Assembly: GCF_006717045.1 (NCBI RefSeq)
Contig: NZ_VFPH01000003.1
Location: 1,116,001 to 1,180,000, forward strand
Length of the DNA: 64,000 nt
Source: Pseudonocardia cypriaca
GTDB taxonomy: Bacteria; Actinomycetota; Actinomycetes; Mycobacteriales; Pseudonocardiaceae
Direction of reading: 5' to 3'
The notes below the pieces were generated by a model. The model was not told the DNA's origin, did not search any database, and saw nothing but the letters and a program-made list of their open reading frames with translations. Both the position numbers and the translations under genes were made by a program. Below, piece after piece: positions 1-8,200 of this stretch (positions are counted from its first letter, which is position 1; every line of letters begins with the position of its first letter).

Positions 1-1
1 C

Positions 2-1051
2 CGCAGCCAGGAGCAGGAGAGCGTCGCGGCGCGCGCGGGCGGGCCACTCGTGCTCGCCCCTCCGCACCGGTGGACGGCGGACGCTGCTTCCACCGACGCG
101 CTGCTCGGCGCCGTCGACCAGCTGCTCGACATCGGGCGGATCGTGCCGCGCGGGCTCGACGACGTGCTGGCCGTGGGGCCTCCGACGGGCGCGGCGGCGC
201 TTCCGGTCACCTATCCCTTGCAGGTCGGCGGCCGTGAGGTCACGGGGCCCGCGGTGGACGAGCTGCGCGCGGCCGCAGGGGACATCGACGATCTCGCCTC
301 GGCCGCCGTGCCGAACTCCGGCGTCGGCGTCAGCCCGGAGGAGACCTTCACGCCGTTGCGGCGCGGCCTCCTGCTCCCCGCGTCGTCGGCGTGGCGCACG
401 CGCCCGGCCGAGGCCGAGTCGGCCGCCGCGGATCTGGCCGACCGCGTGGCCGAGCTGCGGGGTTCGGTCCGCGTGCTCGAGCCGCCCGGCCCGTACTCCC
501 TCGGCACGTCCGACGCGCCGATCCTGATCACGGTGGCGAACGGCCTCCCGGTCACCGTGCGGGTGGACGTGGAGATCCTTCCTTCCTCCGGCCTGCGGGT
601 GGCCCCGATCGAGCCGCAGGAGGTGCCCCCGCTCGGCAGGCGCCAGGTGCGGGTGAGCGCGGAGGTCACGCGGTCGGGGCAGTTCACCGTGCAGGCTGCG
701 GTGCGCACCCCCGACGGCGAGCTGCTGGGGCAGCCGAGCCGGTTGCGGGTGCGCTCCACCGCCTACGGCACCATCACCGTGTGGTTGACGGCGAGCGCGG
801 GCATCCTCCTCGTGGTGCTGGCCGGCCGTCGGGTGGTGCGCCGGATCCGTGGGGAGCCGCGGAGCCGGCGGCCCGGACCGGTCCCACCCGACCCACCCCT
901 TCCGCCCAGCCCGGAGCCCCCGGCGGGCCCGCGTTCCCACCACACCGGCGACCCGTTCCCGGACCCGCTCGCCGCCACGGACCGCCTCCCGGCGGTGCCG
1001 CACCGCGGCGAGAGGCCGCCCCCCGGCCCACCGCGCGTCCCGAGCCCGTGA
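2..1051 (+). CDS. DUF6049 family protein, C-terminal part (5' end outside window)
   Basis: The reading frame is already open at base 2, so the start lies upstream of the window. About 350 C-terminal residues are visible. They hold an extracellular beta-rich region with the motif VRVLEPPGPYSLGTSDAPI, then one membrane helix (around 778-830), then a short Arg/Pro-rich cytoplasmic tail. This matches the large membrane-anchored DUF6049 proteins encoded just before murJ in actinobacteria; their function is unknown, and a cell-envelope role is inferred from context. The stop codon overlaps the GTG of murJ (GTGA), which implies translational coupling. Confidence 0.8.
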   Translation, partial: RSQEQESVAARAGGPLVLAPPHRWTADAASTDALLGAVDQLLDIGRIVPRGLDDVLAVGPPTGAAALPVTYPLQVGGREVTGPAVDELRAAAGDIDDLASAAVPNSGVGVSPEETFTPLRRGLLLPASSAWRTRPAEAESAAADLADRVAELRGSVRVLEPPGPYSLGTSDAPILITVANGLPVTVRVDVEILPSSGLRVAPIEPQEVPPLGRRQVRVSAEVTRSGQFTVQAAVRTPDGELLGQPSRLRVRSTAYGTITVWLTASAGILLVVLAGRRVVRRIRGEPRSRRPGPVPPDPPLPPSPEPPAGPRSHHTGDPFPDPLAATDRLPAVPHRGERPPPGPPRVPSP

Positions 1052-2715
1052 CCGACCCGGCCCCGGACGACGCGGTCACGGAGCGGATCCCGATCGTGCG
1101 TCCGGAGCGGGCCGAGCCGTCGCTCGGCCGTTCCAGCAGCCTGATGGCGCTCGGCAGCCTGGCCAGCCGGATCACCGGGTTCCTGCGGCAGGTCGCGCTG
1201 TTCACGGTGCTCGGCGCCACCGTGCTCAACGACTCCTACACGCTGTCGAACACCCTCCCCAACATCGTCTACGAGCTGCTGATCGGCGGTGCGCTGAGCA
1301 GCATGATGATCCCGCTGCTCGTGCGGGCGCAGCGCGAGGATCCCGACGGCGGCGAGGCCTACACCCGCAAGCTGATCACGCTGACCGGCGCGGCCCTCCT
1401 TGTGGCCACGGCGGCCGGTCTCCTGACGGCACCGCTGCTGACCCAGCTGTACCTGGGCGGGCAGACCACGAGCAAGGCCGACCCGGCGCTCGCCACCACG
1501 CTCGCCTACATGCTGCTGCCGCAGATCTTCTTCTACGGCCTGGGGGCGCTGCTGGGCGCGGTGCTCAACAGCCGCGGCTCGTTCGGGGCGTTCGGCTGGG
1601 CCCCGGTGCTCAACAACGTGGTCGTGCTCACCGTCGTCGGCGTCTACCTCGCGGTGCCCGACGACGCCCGTCTGCTCGTGCTGGGCGTCGGCACGACACT
1701 CGGGATCGCCGCGCAGACGCTCGTGCTGCTGCCCGCCGCACGCCGCGTCGGGTTCCGGTACCGCCCGCTTTGGGGCTGGGACCCCCGCCTGACCAAGGCG
1801 GCGAGCCTCGGTGCGTGGGCGATCGTCTACGTGCTGATCGGCCAGGCCGGTCTGATCGTCACGAGCCGGGTGGCCACCGGGTCCGACGGCGGCGCATTCG
1901 CGATCTACACGAACGCGTGGCTGCTGCTGCAGGTGCCCTACGGCGTACTCGGGGTCTCGCTGCTCACGGTCCTGATGCCGCGCATGTCCCGGGCCGCGGC
2001 CGAGGGCCGCACCGCAGACGTCGCCGCCGACCTCGGGCTGGGCGGCAAGCTCGCCTCCGTGCTGCTGGTGCCGATCTCGGTGCTGCTCACGGTGTTCGGC
2101 ACCGCGGTCGGCGTCGCGCTCTTCGGGCTGCGGGCCGGGAACCTCGACGGCGCCGCCCGGCTCGGCGCCGCGCTCGCCGTGTCGGCGTTCGGGTTGCTGC
2201 CCTTCGCCTTCACGATGCTGCAGGCTCGCGTGCTCTACGCGCTCACGGCCCACCGCTGGGCGACGTTCGTGCAGCTCTGCGTGGTGGCCACGAAGATCCC
2301 GCTGATGCTCGCCTGCCCGGTGCTGCTCGCTCCCGAGGACGTCGTGCTGGGCCTGGCGGCCGCCAACAGCACCGCGTTCGTGGTGGGCGCGGTGGTCGGC
2401 CAGCTCCTGCTCCGGCGGATGCTCGGCCGGGTGCCGACGGGAGCTGTGCTCGGCACGGCCGGCCGCAGCCTGGTGGCCGCGGCGGCGGGCATGCTGCTCG
2501 CCGCCGGGGTGGTCGCGCTGCTGGCCCAGGGGCCCCTCGCCACGCTCGCCCCGCTGGCCAGGGCATGGGCCGAGCTCGGGGTGGCGGTCGTGCTGGGCGG
2601 ACCGGTAACGGTGCTGCTGATGCGACTGATAGGGATAGGTGAGGTCGGTGTCGTCCTGAAGCGACTCGAACGGCTCGTCGACAAGGGGAAGCCTCGGCGC
2701 GGCACACGCCGCTGA
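1048..2715 (+). CDS. murJ: Lipid II flippase MurJ (MviN family)
   Basis: The 555-residue polytopic membrane protein belongs to the MOP/MVF superfamily and is expected to flip lipid II to the outer face of the membrane for peptidoglycan synthesis. A short charged N-terminus precedes the family signature SLASRITGFLRQ (about residues 34-45). It is followed by about 14 hydrophobic segments, including NTLPNIVYELLIGGAL and FAIYTNAWLLLQVPYGV. The start was set at the GTG at 1048, which overlaps the preceding stop by 4 bp; the open frame extends further upstream only as a shadow of the DUF6049 gene. In Mycobacterium tuberculosis the homologue is fused to a pseudokinase; here that module is the next, separate gene. 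Confidence 0.93.
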   Translation: MTDPAPDDAVTERIPIVRPERAEPSLGRSSSLMALGSLASRITGFLRQVALFTVLGATVLNDSYTLSNTLPNIVYELLIGGALSSMMIPLLVRAQREDPDGGEAYTRKLITLTGAALLVATAAGLLTAPLLTQLYLGGQTTSKADPALATTLAYMLLPQIFFYGLGALLGAVLNSRGSFGAFGWAPVLNNVVVLTVVGVYLAVPDDARLLVLGVGTTLGIAAQTLVLLPAARRVGFRYRPLWGWDPRLTKAASLGAWAIVYVLIGQAGLIVTSRVATGSDGGAFAIYTNAWLLLQVPYGVLGVSLLTVLMPRMSRAAAEGRTADVAADLGLGGKLASVLLVPISVLLTVFGTAVGVALFGLRAGNLDGAARLGAALAVSAFGLLPFAFTMLQARVLYALTAHRWATFVQLCVVATKIPLMLACPVLLAPEDVVLGLAAANSTAFVVGAVVGQLLLRRMLGRVPTGAVLGTAGRSLVAAAAGMLLAAGVVALLAQGPLATLAPLARAWAELGVAVVLGGPVTVLLMRLIGIGEVGVVLKRLERLVDKGKPRRGTRR

Positions 2716-2770
2716 CGTAGGCTCTGCCCCGGGCGAGGTGTGGTTCGCAAGTGCCGGGGAGGGCGGAGCG

Positions 2771-4525
2771 GTGAGTGAGTTGGCGAGCCCACCTTCCGGT
2801 GCGGCCGCGCCCGGGGAGTCGCCCGACGAAACGGTGGCGGCTGCGGTGGACACTGCGGTGGACACGGCGCCGCACGTCCCCGAACAACAACGCCCCGAAG
2901 ATCGACCGGCGGAAGCAGCCGCCGAGCAACCGACGGTGCGCAGCACACCTGCCGTCGACCTCCCCACCGCCCCCGCGGTGCCGCCCGTGCCGTCCGGCAC
3001 CATCGCCGGCAGCCTGCTGGCCAGCCGCTACCGGCTGCGCACGCGCGTCGGCACCGACCCGGCGGCCTGCGCGGAGTTCTGGCGCGCCGAGGACACGATC
3101 CTGCGGCGTGACGTCGCCGTCACGGTGCTGCGGCGCCCGGCGCCCGGCGCCGTGCTCGACGACGACCTCAGCGACGTCGACCGCGCCGAGCAGATGGTCG
3201 TGCGTGCGCTGCGTTCCGGCAGCTTCGAGCACAACGGCTGCGCCCGGCTGCTCGACGTGCTCACGCCGGGTGCCGCGAGCGTGCCCGACGACGTGCTCGG
3301 CGCCGCCGTCACCGAGTGGGTGCCCGGCCGCAGCCTCGGCGAGGTCGTCGCCGACGGCCTGATCAAGCCGCTCGCCGCCGCCCGCGCGGTCGCCCCGCTG
3401 GCCGCCGCGGCGGAGGCCGCCCACCGGCACGGCCTCGTGCTCGGCTGCGACCACCCGCAGCGGGTCCGGATCACCCCCGACGGCCGCGCCCAGCTCTGCT
3501 TCGCGCTGCCCCGCTCGGACGTCACGCCCGCCGACGACGTCCGCGGCCTCGGCGCCGTGCTCTACACCCTGCTCACCAGCCACTGGCCGCTGTCCTCCGC
3601 CGACGCCGCCCGCGCCGGGCTGGCCGCGGCCGAGCGCACCCCGGGCGGGGCGCTGCTGCCGCCGTCGGAGCTGCGGCCCGGGGTTCCGGTCGAGCTCGAC
3701 ACGCTCACCCAGGGCACCCTCGGCCCCGACGGCGCACCGGGACACGTCCACACCGCCGCGGCGGTGCAGCGCCTGCTCACCGAGGTGGTGGCCGAGGACG
3801 ACCGGATGGCGCTGTTCCCACCCGCGCACGACGGGGTGCCGTCATCGCCCGAGGACGTGTGGCAGGACCGCGGCCGCACCGTCAGCCCGCCCGATCCGCA
3901 GCGCCGCCGCAAGATGACGATCGCGCTCACCGCGCTCGGCGCCGCGGTGCTCATGGTCCTCGGCTACCTCGGCGTGCAGCTCGGCGCCATGTTCGTGGAG
4001 AGCGGCGGTCCGCCCATCGTCGTCGAGGGCGAGCCGGTGCAACCCGCTCCCGGCCAGCCGCAGGTGGCGCCCGCCCCGGCCGGGCCCGCCGTCGGCGGCC
4101 TCGCCGTGCAGGTCTACGACCAGGGCGGCGACCCCGACAACTCCGAGCGCGCCACCCGGGTCATCGACCGCGACCCGGCCACTGCCTGGAACACCTCCAG
4201 CTACTACCAGCAGTTCCCGGCCTACCGGCCGGGCGTCGGGATCATGGTGTCGTTCGCATCCGCGGTGCAGCTGTCCGAGCTGACGATCCAGTCGCCGAGC
4301 CGCGGCACCGTGATCGAGGTTCGCTCCGCCCCCTCCGCCGACGCCCCGTTCTCGGAGACGGAGAAGATCGCCGAGGTCACGGTGCAGGGCAGCCGCACGC
4401 CGGTCTCGCTGGCCGGTAGCCAGCCCGTGGAGCACGTGCTGCTGTGGATCACGAAGCTGTCCGGTCGCGACGGGGAGTACTCGAGCGAGATCGGCGAGGT
4501 CGAGTTCCGCCGCGCCGGGGCGTAG
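2771..4525 (+). CDS. MurJ-associated membrane pseudokinase with C-terminal discoidin-like domain
   Basis: The predicted 584-residue protein has a Pro/Ala-rich N-terminus, a Ser/Thr-kinase-like domain (about residues 75-340), one membrane helix (about 382-402) and an extracellular domain (about 430-584) resembling F5/8-type-C/carbohydrate-binding modules. The kinase fold lacks catalytic residues: the VAIK lysine position reads VAVT, and no HRD or DFG motif is visible, the loop reading HGLVLGCDHPQRV. In mycobacteria the equivalent domain fused to MurJ is phosphorylated by PknB and recruits FhaA; the same role is inferred here. The GTG at 2771 was chosen because GGGAGGGCGGA lies just upstream; a GTG at 2738 is the alternative. 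Confidence 0.85.
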   Translation: MSELASPPSGAAAPGESPDETVAAAVDTAVDTAPHVPEQQRPEDRPAEAAAEQPTVRSTPAVDLPTAPAVPPVPSGTIAGSLLASRYRLRTRVGTDPAACAEFWRAEDTILRRDVAVTVLRRPAPGAVLDDDLSDVDRAEQMVVRALRSGSFEHNGCARLLDVLTPGAASVPDDVLGAAVTEWVPGRSLGEVVADGLIKPLAAARAVAPLAAAAEAAHRHGLVLGCDHPQRVRITPDGRAQLCFALPRSDVTPADDVRGLGAVLYTLLTSHWPLSSADAARAGLAAAERTPGGALLPPSELRPGVPVELDTLTQGTLGPDGAPGHVHTAAAVQRLLTEVVAEDDRMALFPPAHDGVPSSPEDVWQDRGRTVSPPDPQRRRKMTIALTALGAAVLMVLGYLGVQLGAMFVESGGPPIVVEGEPVQPAPGQPQVAPAPAGPAVGGLAVQVYDQGGDPDNSERATRVIDRDPATAWNTSSYYQQFPAYRPGVGIMVSFASAVQLSELTIQSPSRGTVIEVRSAPSADAPFSETEKIAEVTVQGSRTPVSLAGSQPVEHVLLWITKLSGRDGEYSSEIGEVEFRRAGA

Positions 4526-4540
4526 CGAGCAGCGCAGGCG

Positions 4541-5245
4541 CTACTCCGCGGCCGAGATGTAGGCGTGCAGGAGTGCCGCGCCGTGCAGCATCGCGCGGCT
4601 CTGCCGGTCGTGCGCTTCCCGCCGTTCCGCAACCGCCGCCCGCAGCGCCTCCGGGCTCCCGGCGCGGCGCAGGCCCTCCAGCACGGGTCTGATCTGCTCG
4701 AACCCGTAGTGCCCCTGCCGCAGCATCGCGATGATCCCGGCGTCGCGGATCTCGGTCGGCCCGTACGTCCGGTACGCGGTGCCGCGTTCGCGGCCGGGGG
4801 TGAGCAGGCCGGCCGCGTCCCAGACCCGCAGCGTCGACGGGCGCACGCGGAGCCGGGCGGCGAGCTCACCGACCCGCAACACCGGGCCCGGCTCCGGCTC
4901 CGGGTCGCGGAACCGCTCCGCGAGGGCGTCGAGCGCAGCACCGGCGGTGTCGGTGGCGAGCCGCTGCTCGTGCAGGGCCGCGTGGCCCTCGTCCACCAAC
5001 CGGAGCGCCTGCCGCCGGTCACCCGCGTGAACCGCGAGCATGATCGCCGTCGCCCGCCCGATGCCGAACCCCGGCACCAGCGCCCGGAAGGTCCGCAGTG
5101 CCTCCAGGTGCTCCGGGCCGTAGGTGCGGTAGCCGCTCTCGGTGCGCGGTGCCGGCGGCAGGATGCCTGCGGCCTCGTAGTTCCGCACCTGCTGCGTCGA
5201 GAGGCCGGCCTCCCGGGCGAGGTCGACGGGCCGCAGTCGCTTCAC
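4541..5245 (-). CDS. MerR-type regulator with two tandem MerR DNA-binding domains (TioE-like)
   Basis: The 234-residue protein contains two MerR winged-helix units. The first is at about residues 1-70 (VDLAREAGLSTQQVRNYEAAG...GYRTYGPEHL is the recognisable span). The second is at about 125-195 (VGELAARLRVRPSTLRVWDA, then AYRTYGPTEI). Normal MerR proteins have one such unit plus a coiled dimerisation helix and effector domain. Tandem units are typical of a TioE-like actinobacterial group. The effector is unknown. The gene is divergent from sigM with 71 bp between starts. An inverted repeat GTTC-N4-GAAC at 5267-5278 in that gap is a possible operator. The GTG start at 5245 begins the first helix directly. 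Confidence 0.8.
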   Translation of the reverse strand: MKRLRPVDLAREAGLSTQQVRNYEAAGILPPAPRTESGYRTYGPEHLEALRTFRALVPGFGIGRATAIMLAVHAGDRRQALRLVDEGHAALHEQRLATDTAGAALDALAERFRDPEPEPGPVLRVGELAARLRVRPSTLRVWDAAGLLTPGRERGTAYRTYGPTEIRDAGIIAMLRQGHYGFEQIRPVLEGLRRAGSPEALRAAVAERREAHDRQSRAMLHGAALLHAYISAAE

Positions 5246-5316
5246 AGCGCAATTCTGGTGGGCCGAGTTCTCCCGAACGCCCACGGGCGACGGCGTCCCC
5301 GACCTACTCTCCGACC

Positions 5317-5865
5317 GTGGGGGCACCGAGCGACGCCGAGCTGCTCGCCGCCCATCGGTCGGGCGACCCGCACGCGTTCGGCGAGCTGGTCGCCCGGTAC
5401 CGGAACCGGTTGTGGGGCGTCGCGGTGCGCACCCTGCACCACCCGGAGGACGCCGCCGACGTCGTGCAGGAGGCGCTCGTGTCCGCCTACCGGCGGGCGG
5501 GCACCTACCGGGGCGAGGCATCGGTCCGCACCTGGCTCCACCGCATCCTGGTGAACGCCTGCATCGACCGGCTCCGCAAGGACGGCCGCCACAACACCGT
5601 GCCCCTCCTCCCGGACGTCGAGCCGCGGGAGCGGCGGCCGGACGTCGCGGTCGACGTGGTCACCCGGCTGTCCGTCATCGACGCGCTCGCCGAGCTGCCC
5701 GCGCACCAGCGGGTGGCGGTGGTGCTGGTCGACGTGCAAGGTTGGCCGGTCGACGAGGTCGCCGAGGTGCTGGAGGTCCCGGTCGGCACGGTGAAGAGCC
5801 GCTGCGCCCGCGGGCGGGTCCGGCTGGGTGCGCTGCTGGGCCACCTGCGGGAGGAGGAGAGATGA
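5317..5865 (+). CDS. sigM: ECF-family RNA polymerase sigma factor, SigM type
   Basis: The 182-residue sigma-70 family protein has region 2 at about residues 15-85 (FGELVARYRNRLWGVA, DVVQEALVSAYRRA, VRTWLHRILVNACIDRLRK) and region 4 at about 120-172 (LPAHQRVAVVLVDVQGW, then VPVGTVKSRCARGRVRLG). Regions 1 and 3 are absent, as in ECF factors. It would redirect RNA polymerase to envelope or oxidative-stress genes. The position between murJ and trxB is that of mycobacterial sigM. Its stop overlaps the ATG of the next gene (ATGA), the usual layout for a sigma factor and its anti-sigma factor. Confidence 0.88.
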   Translation: MGAPSDAELLAAHRSGDPHAFGELVARYRNRLWGVAVRTLHHPEDAADVVQEALVSAYRRAGTYRGEASVRTWLHRILVNACIDRLRKDGRHNTVPLLPDVEPRERRPDVAVDVVTRLSVIDALAELPAHQRVAVVLVDVQGWPVDEVAEVLEVPVGTVKSRCARGRVRLGALLGHLREEER

Positions 5866-6509
5866 GCGAACCGCACGACCGCGGGCTGCCCGCCGACCTC
5901 CTCGCCGACCTCGACGCCGGTCTGCTCGACCCGGCCACGGCCGCCGAGGTCCGGGCCGCCGCTGCGGGGGACCCCGATGCCACGGCCGCGCTCGCCGGGC
6001 TGGCCGCCACCCGCGCCGAGCTGGGCGAGCTGGCGGATCCGCCCGTGCCCGCCGAGTACGCCGCACGGTGGGACGCCGCGCTGGCCGCGAGGGCCGCGGA
6101 GCCCCCACGGGTCCGCCCCCGACGCCGCGTGCGGCCGGCGCTCGTGGCGGCCGCCCTGCTCGCCGCCACCGTCGTGGCCGGGCTGCTGTGGACGCCCCGC
6201 GATCCTGCCCGGATGTCCCTCGACGGAGTGGATCTGGTGGCTGCGGGTCTCACCGTCCGGGGCGCCTTCGAGGCCGGGGACCTGGCCGACCCGGCGCGGC
6301 GAGCCGGCTGCCTGCGCGCCGTCGCACCACCCGGGGTGACCCCGGACGCCCAGCTCCTCGGCGGCCGCGACGTCGTTCTCGGTGGGCGCGACGGGGTACT
6401 CCTGCTGCTGGGCGCGGGTGCGCCCGGGCGCCTGCACATCGTGGTCGTCGCACCGGGTTGCGGGCCGGATGGCGGCGAGCTGCTCGACACGCGGACCATC
6501 GGAGGGTGA
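5862..6509 (+). CDS. Membrane anti-sigma factor for the adjacent SigM-like sigma factor
   Basis: The protein has 215 residues. An N-terminal helical part (about residues 1-80) is expected to hold the sigma factor, one membrane helix lies near residues 86-106 (ALVAAALLAATVVAGLLW), and the C-terminal domain is extracytoplasmic and contains two cysteines (GCLRAV, APGCGPDGG). No zinc HxxxCxxC anti-sigma motif is visible, so release probably does not use a ZAS-type thiol switch. The ATG overlaps the sigma-factor stop by 4 bp. Assignment rests on this coupling and on the equivalent gene in mycobacteria (rsmA position); sequence similarity in this class is low. Confidence 0.75.
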   Translation: MSEPHDRGLPADLLADLDAGLLDPATAAEVRAAAAGDPDATAALAGLAATRAELGELADPPVPAEYAARWDAALAARAAEPPRVRPRRRVRPALVAAALLAATVVAGLLWTPRDPARMSLDGVDLVAAGLTVRGAFEAGDLADPARRAGCLRAVAPPGVTPDAQLLGGRDVVLGGRDGVLLLLGAGAPGRLHIVVVAPGCGPDGGELLDTRTIGG

Positions 6510-6545
6510 GCGCGCTCACGCGCCGGTGCGGCCCCCGCCCGCGGT

Positions 6546-6571
6546 GGAATGCCCGTTCCTGGAATGGTGTT
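6546..6571 (+). promoter_or_regulatory. Predicted SigR/SigH-type promoter of trxB
   Basis: GGAAT at 6546-6550 is followed after exactly 18 bases by GTT at 6569-6571. This is the consensus recognised by Streptomyces SigR and mycobacterial SigH, whose classical target is trxBA. The predicted start lies about 30 bases before the GTG of trxB, with AGGAGGG at 6591-6597 as ribosome site. The sequence match is direct; use by a SigR-like factor is inferred because none is encoded in this window. Confidence 0.7.
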
Positions 6572-6606
6572 GCAGCGCATGTACGCGACGAGGAGGGACG
6601 CAACCC

Positions 6607-7620
6607 GTGAGCAGCGATCGAGCGAACACCGGCGAGGTTCGCGAACTGATCATCGTCGGGTCGGGCCCGGCGGGCTACACCGCAGCGGTGTACGCCGCTC
6701 GCGCCCAGCTGCGCCCCCTCGTGTTCGAGGGCACGCAGTTCGGTGGCGCGCTCATGACCACGACCGAGGTCGAGAACTACCCCGGCTTCACCGACGGGAT
6801 CATGGGCCCCGAGCTGATGGAGCAGATGCGCGGCCAGGCGCAGCGCTTCGGTGCCGAGCTGCGCAGCGAGGACGTCGAGGAGATCTCGCTCGAGGGTGAG
6901 GTCAAGTCGGTGGTCGCGGGCGGCGTCACCTACCGCTCCCGGGCGATCATCCTGGCGATGGGCGCCGCCGCGCGCTACCTGCACGTCCCCGGCGAGCAGA
7001 AGCTGCTCGGCCGTGGCGTCAGCGCCTGTGCCACCTGCGACGGCTTCTTCTTCCGCGACAAGGACATCGCGGTGATCGGCGGCGGCGACTCGGCGATGGA
7101 GGAGGCCACGTTCCTCACGCGGTTCGCCCGCTCGGTCACGATCGTGCACCGCCGCGACGAGTTCCGCGCCTCCCGGATCATGCTGCAGCGCGCCCAGGAC
7201 GACCCGAAGATGCGCTGGCGCACCAACGCCGAGGTCGTCGAGGTGCTGGGAGACGGCAGCGTCTCCGGCCTGCGGCTGCGTGACACGAGGACCGGCGAGG
7301 AGTCGGTGCTCGACGTCAGCGGGATGTTCGTCGCGATCGGCCACGACCCCCGCAGCCAGCTCGTGAAGGACGTGCTCGCCACGGACGAGAACGGCTACCT
7401 GGAGGTCGAGTCGCCCAGCACCCGCACCGCGATCCCCGGCGTGTTCGCCGCAGGTGACCTCGTCGACCACGTCTACCGCCAGGCCATCACCGCTGCCGGC
7501 TCGGGGTGTGCCGCGGCCATCGACGCCGAGCGCTGGCTCGCCGACACGCCGGTGCCCAGCGAGCTGGTCGGCGGCGGCTACGGCGCCGCGTCGGAGCAGG
7601 TCGCGGCCGTCACCGCCTGA
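6607..7620 (+). CDS. trxB: Thioredoxin-disulfide reductase
   Basis: The 337-residue flavoenzyme reduces thioredoxin with NADPH in the cytoplasm. The FAD-binding motif VGSGPAGYTAAVYAARAQL begins near residue 15, the redox-active CATC lies at about residues 141-144 (ACATCDGFFF), the NADPH-binding GGGDSAMEEA follows near 158, and the C-terminal FAD motif is GVFAAGDLVDHVYRQAITAAGSG. Length fits the low-molecular-weight family. The GTG start is preceded by GAGGAGGG. The gene is followed by trxA after 56 bp, forming a trxBA unit under a SigR-like promoter. Confidence 0.95.
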   Translation: MSSDRANTGEVRELIIVGSGPAGYTAAVYAARAQLRPLVFEGTQFGGALMTTTEVENYPGFTDGIMGPELMEQMRGQAQRFGAELRSEDVEEISLEGEVKSVVAGGVTYRSRAIILAMGAAARYLHVPGEQKLLGRGVSACATCDGFFFRDKDIAVIGGGDSAMEEATFLTRFARSVTIVHRRDEFRASRIMLQRAQDDPKMRWRTNAEVVEVLGDGSVSGLRLRDTRTGEESVLDVSGMFVAIGHDPRSQLVKDVLATDENGYLEVESPSTRTAIPGVFAAGDLVDHVYRQAITAAGSGCAAAIDAERWLADTPVPSELVGGGYGAASEQVAAVTA

Positions 7621-7676
7621 CCCACCAGACACACCCCCCACCGAGTACGGGGCAAGTTCCAGGGAACGGAGTACAC

Positions 7677-8003
7677 ATGGCCAACACCGTCGAGGTCACC
7701 GACGCCTCTTTCGAGAGCGCCGTCCTCAACAGCGACAAGCCCGTAGTGGTCGACTTCTGGGCCACCTGGTGCGGGCCGTGCAAGATGGTCGCTCCGGTGC
7801 TCGACGAGATCGCCGGGGAGAACAAGGACAAGGTCACCGTCGCGAAGTTGGACATCGACGCCAACCCGGCCACCGCCCGCGACTACCAGGTGATGTCCAT
7901 CCCCACCATGATCGTCTTCAAGGACGGCAAGCCCGTGAAGCAGATCGTCGGCGCCAAGCCGAAGGCCGCCCTGCTGAAGGACCTGGCCGACTACCTGGCC
8001 TGA
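7677..8003 (+). CDS. trxA: Thioredoxin
   Basis: The 108-residue classical thioredoxin has the active site WCGPC with cysteines at residues 32 and 35 and the cis-proline motif SIPTMIVF. It reduces protein disulfides and is recycled by the trxB product encoded immediately upstream. AGGGAACGGAG lies upstream of the ATG. A strong hairpin follows the stop, so the trxBA transcript probably ends here and cwlM has its own promoter. Confidence 0.96.
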   Translation: MANTVEVTDASFESAVLNSDKPVVVDFWATWCGPCKMVAPVLDEIAGENKDKVTVAKLDIDANPATARDYQVMSIPTMIVFKDGKPVKQIVGAKPKAALLKDLADYLA

Positions 8004-8025
8004 CGGGTCGACCCGTCAGGGCCGC

Positions 8026-8062
8026 GGAGCCCCGCTCCCGCTTTCGCCGGGGGCGGGGCTCC
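8026..8062 (+). terminator. Terminator after trxBA
   Basis: A 10-bp perfect stem (GGAGCCCCGC at 8026-8035 and GCGGGGCTCC at 8053-8062) closes a G/C-rich inner arm around GCTTTCGCC. It is preceded by an 18-bp palindrome (8001-8018) that includes the trxA stop codon. A U-tract is weak, as usual in high-GC actinobacteria. Confidence 0.7.
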
Positions 8063-8200
8063 GGCTTATCACGACACGAACACGTTCCGACACGGCCCGC
8101 TGTCCGCGGGTATCCCCCGGGCAGGGCACAATGGTCGACGGCCCGGATCGGGGGGCGGGCGGTCCGAGCACGGGAAGCCACGACAGCGAGCGAGGGGTGC

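Noticed and set aside
763..3003. Long minus-strand open frame opposite murJ
   Set aside because: Shadow frame of a high-GC gene: repetitive Arg/Gly/His composition and no family resemblance.
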